Positions 54,145 through 55,578 of a DNA stretch of 55,578 nt are shown here, in pieces. The stretch is from the NCBI RefSeq assembly GCF_003569915.1, contig NZ_KZ984468.1, forward strand, positions 1 to 55,578, in the 5' to 3' direction. The DNA is from Comamonas testosteroni. GTDB taxonomy: Bacteria; Pseudomonadota; Gammaproteobacteria; Burkholderiales; Burkholderiaceae_C. Positions within the stretch are counted from its first letter, which is position 1. The number at the start of each line of letters is the position of its first letter. The position numbers and the translations under genes are program-made. The notes beneath the pieces are model-generated. The model ran no database searches, was not told the origin of the DNA, and was given only the letters and a program-made list of their open reading frames with translations.

Positions 54145-54168
54145 GGATGCTGCACTGCGAAAGCCATG

Positions 54169-54199
54169 AAGCCTGCCCTGTGCAGGCTTTGTTGTTTTG
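54169..54199 (+). terminator. terminator of the GTPase-roadblock operon
   Basis: AAGCCTGC (54169-54176) pairs exactly with GCAGGCTT (54182-54189) around a CCTGT loop, followed by TGTTGTTTT. It lies 24 bases after the last stop codon. Confidence 0.88.
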
Positions 54200-54288
54200 G
54201 CGGCCCTCGCAGAGCGAGAAGGGCGTGTGCAAATAATTTCAGGTGAGGGCGCTCGCCCAAATCGCGACCGAGCATTCACAATTTGCGC

Positions 54289-55239
54289 GTGCTGTCCGTA
54301 CTACTCATCACCTTTCCCTTCTTCGCACTCGTGGCCTGCGGCTTTGTCGCCACCTGGCGCGGCGTGCTGCCGCAGGCGGCCATTCCGGGGCTCAACGCCT
54401 TTGTGCTGTACTTTTCGCTGCCCTGCATGCTCTACCGCTTTGGCGCGCAGACGCCAATTGCGCAACTGCTGGACGCCAACGTCATCCTGATCTACCTGCT
54501 ATGCGCCGCCGTCATGGTGGGCGTGACCGTAGCCCTGACCCGCAGGCGCGTAGGCTGGAACGACGCCGCCTTTGGCGCGCTGGTCGCAGCCTTCCCCAAC
54601 ACCGGCTTCATGGGTGTGCCCATGCTCGTAGCACTGCTGGGCGCGCAAAGCGCCGGGCCGGTGATTTTGAGCATGGCCATCGACATGATCATCACCACCT
54701 CGGTCTGCATCGCGCTGTCGCGGCTCGATCTGGCGGGCGGGCAAGGGGTGTGGCCCGCAGTGCGCAACTCGCTCAAAGGCATGCTCTCCAATCCCATGCC
54801 TTGGTCGATTGCGCTGGGCGGGCTGGCGTCCGCCATGGGCTGGGTACTGCCCGGCCCGGTTGATAAAACCGTGGCCATGCTGGCTGGTGCCGCATCGCCC
54901 GTGGCCCTGTTCACCATAGGCGCAGTGCTGGCGCGCTCTCAGATGAATAGCAGTGAGCGCATATCCGCTGCGGACTATGTGCCCATTGCACTGGCAAAAC
55001 TCACCATCCACCCCCTGCTGGTCTGGGGCGTGGGGCTGGCCGCCATCGCTCTGGGCATGCCGCTGCAGCGTGAAACCCTGGTCGTATTGGTGCTGCTAGC
55101 GGCCCTGCCATCGGCCAGCAATGTATCGCTGCTGACCGAGCGCTACGGCGCACATAGTGGCCGCATTGCCAGAATTATTCTGGTGTCTACGGCGCTGGCG
55201 TTTCTGACCTTCTCATGGGTTGTGGCGCTGCTGACATAA
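54289..55239 (+). CDS. AEC-family transporter
   Basis: This 316-residue membrane protein has about ten hydrophobic helices in two halves, as in auxin efflux carrier (AEC) transporters: LLITFPFFALVACGFVATWR at the start, GLNAFVLYFSLPCMLYRFG, AAFPNTGFMGVPMLVALLG with the inter-half loop after it, and a C-terminal ALPSASNVSLLTERYG. Such proteins export or import organic acids. The start is not certain: a GTG at 54289 (giving MLSVLLITF) fits family starts, with a TTG two codons earlier as alternative; neither has a clear ribosome binding site. Confidence 0.85.
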   Translation: MLSVLLITFPFFALVACGFVATWRGVLPQAAIPGLNAFVLYFSLPCMLYRFGAQTPIAQLLDANVILIYLLCAAVMVGVTVALTRRRVGWNDAAFGALVAAFPNTGFMGVPMLVALLGAQSAGPVILSMAIDMIITTSVCIALSRLDLAGGQGVWPAVRNSLKGMLSNPMPWSIALGGLASAMGWVLPGPVDKTVAMLAGAASPVALFTIGAVLARSQMNSSERISAADYVPIALAKLTIHPLLVWGVGLAAIALGMPLQRETLVVLVLLAALPSASNVSLLTERYGAHSGRIARIILVSTALAFLTFSWVVALLT

Positions 55240-55243
55240 GCTA

Positions 55244-55450
55244 TCAAAAACAAAGCGGATTGAGCTCGTAAGCCAAGTTCAAGCCACCGTTTTGATTGAT
55301 ATTTACTGAGCCGTGAGTACGCCTTAATTGACAAATGGCCCACAAGAGACATTTATGAACAGGCATAAAACGAATTTCCCCTGAAAGCCAAGTATCTAAA
55401 CCGTGGGATTCCTCCGCACTTGGCTGTGCCAGCGTGTAAAAAAGCATCGT
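55244..55450 (-). pseudogene. possible gene remnant cut by the IS256-family element
   Basis: The minus strand is open from the IS end to 55244, about 67 residues of natural-looking composition, including DTWLSGEIRFMPVHKCLLWA. No start with a ribosome binding site is seen, so it could be the 3' remnant of a gene interrupted by the IS. I do not recognise the family, and a chance frame is possible. A partial AT-rich repeat (55240-55250) overlaps its 3' end. Confidence 0.3.
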
Positions 55451-55452
55451 AT

Positions 55453-55578
55453 GAGGGTGTGCAGAATTTTGTGTAAACGGACAATCCACCGCAGGCGCAA
55501 GTCTGCATGTCCGTAAGCACAATGACAACCAAGAAACACGAAGTCCCTGAAGAACTGCTGGCGAAACTGCTGGCTGAT
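55453..55578 (+). mobile_element. IS256-family insertion sequence, terminal fragment at window edge
   Basis: From 55453 the DNA reads GAGGGTGTGCAGAATTTTGT and goes on GTAAACGG, a form common at IS256-family ends (GTGTGCAGAATTTTGTGTA). The transposase start follows about 69 bases inside. The element continues beyond the window. Confidence 0.75.
55522..55578 (+). CDS. IS256-family transposase, N-terminal 19 residues only
   Basis: The frame from 55522 encodes MTTKKHEVPEELLAKLLAD, typical of the start of IS256/mutator-type transposases (MTTKK, then a Leu-Leu-x-x-Leu-Leu helix). An in-frame ATG at 55507 would add five residues (MSVST). The protein continues beyond the window. Confidence 0.7.
   Translation, partial: MTTKKHEVPEELLAKLLAD

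Overview
The window looks like a chromosomal segment of a high-GC betaproteobacterium of the Comamonadaceae, most likely Comamonas (C. testosteroni/thiooxydans type). The grounds are gene content: a PhaM-type PHB granule protein, a Bug/TctC receptor, recC-recB-recD gene order, an aerobic 2-aminobenzoyl-CoA cluster and AT-rich intergenic repeats I associate with that family. This is family-level recognition from sequence; no database was searched. Both edges lie inside insertion sequences (IS5 family on the left, IS256 family on the right), each entered for about 126-128 bases, so the window may be one complete draft-assembly contig.

Positions 1-6580 are the end of a genomic island. Its DNA is visibly more AT-rich than the rest. 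It holds an unknown gene cut close to the IS5 end, a 9-bp minisatellite, an HNH endonuclease gene split by an apparent 1-nt deletion, and a compact three-gene minus-strand operon. That operon encodes a large protein with a C-terminal formylglycine-generating-enzyme-like (FGE-like) domain, a prokaryotic viperin-type radical SAM enzyme, and a small HicA-like protein coupled to viperin by an ATGA overlap. The island ends at a 45-bp 3' fragment of a tRNA-Phe gene (6536-6580), followed by that tRNA's own terminator: the expected right attachment site of an element integrated in tRNA-Phe. The viperin operon is the best candidate for a poorly described defence system.

Positions 6665-16904 are core DNA: a histidine phosphatase and a complete recCBD operon with ATGA overlaps. 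After an inverted-repeat intergenic block (16928-17461) come a ferredoxin/VOC/GST group, a DUF2946 + PCu(A)C copper pair, phaM, a FIST-domain sensor, a flavin monooxygenase with a double-CMD protein, a Bug receptor, a YXWGXW secreted protein, an XRE regulator, a ceramidase-like (CREST) membrane protein, an MFS-acyltransferase fusion, several DUF proteins, a zinc-ribbon membrane protein, a degenerate GGDEF protein facing an intact MASE1-GGDEF cyclase, tgt and a universal stress protein.

Positions 39445-47821 form a catabolic unit: a divergent MarR regulator and seven co-directional genes (two-domain aryl-CoA monooxygenase/reductase, SDR, crotonase, acyl-CoA dehydrogenase, CoA ligase, hotdog thioesterase, Rid-family protein). 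This fits the aerobic CoA-thioester route of anthranilate (2-aminobenzoate) degradation. Next come phospholipase A, a small secreted protein and Rep helicase on the minus strand, then a four-gene operon of an unknown protein, an MglA-like GTPase and two roadblock/LC7 proteins, and an AEC transporter before the right-hand IS.

An approximately 44-bp AT-rich repeat recurs ten times in the core part, nearly always just outside or at gene ends, and I see no copy in the island.
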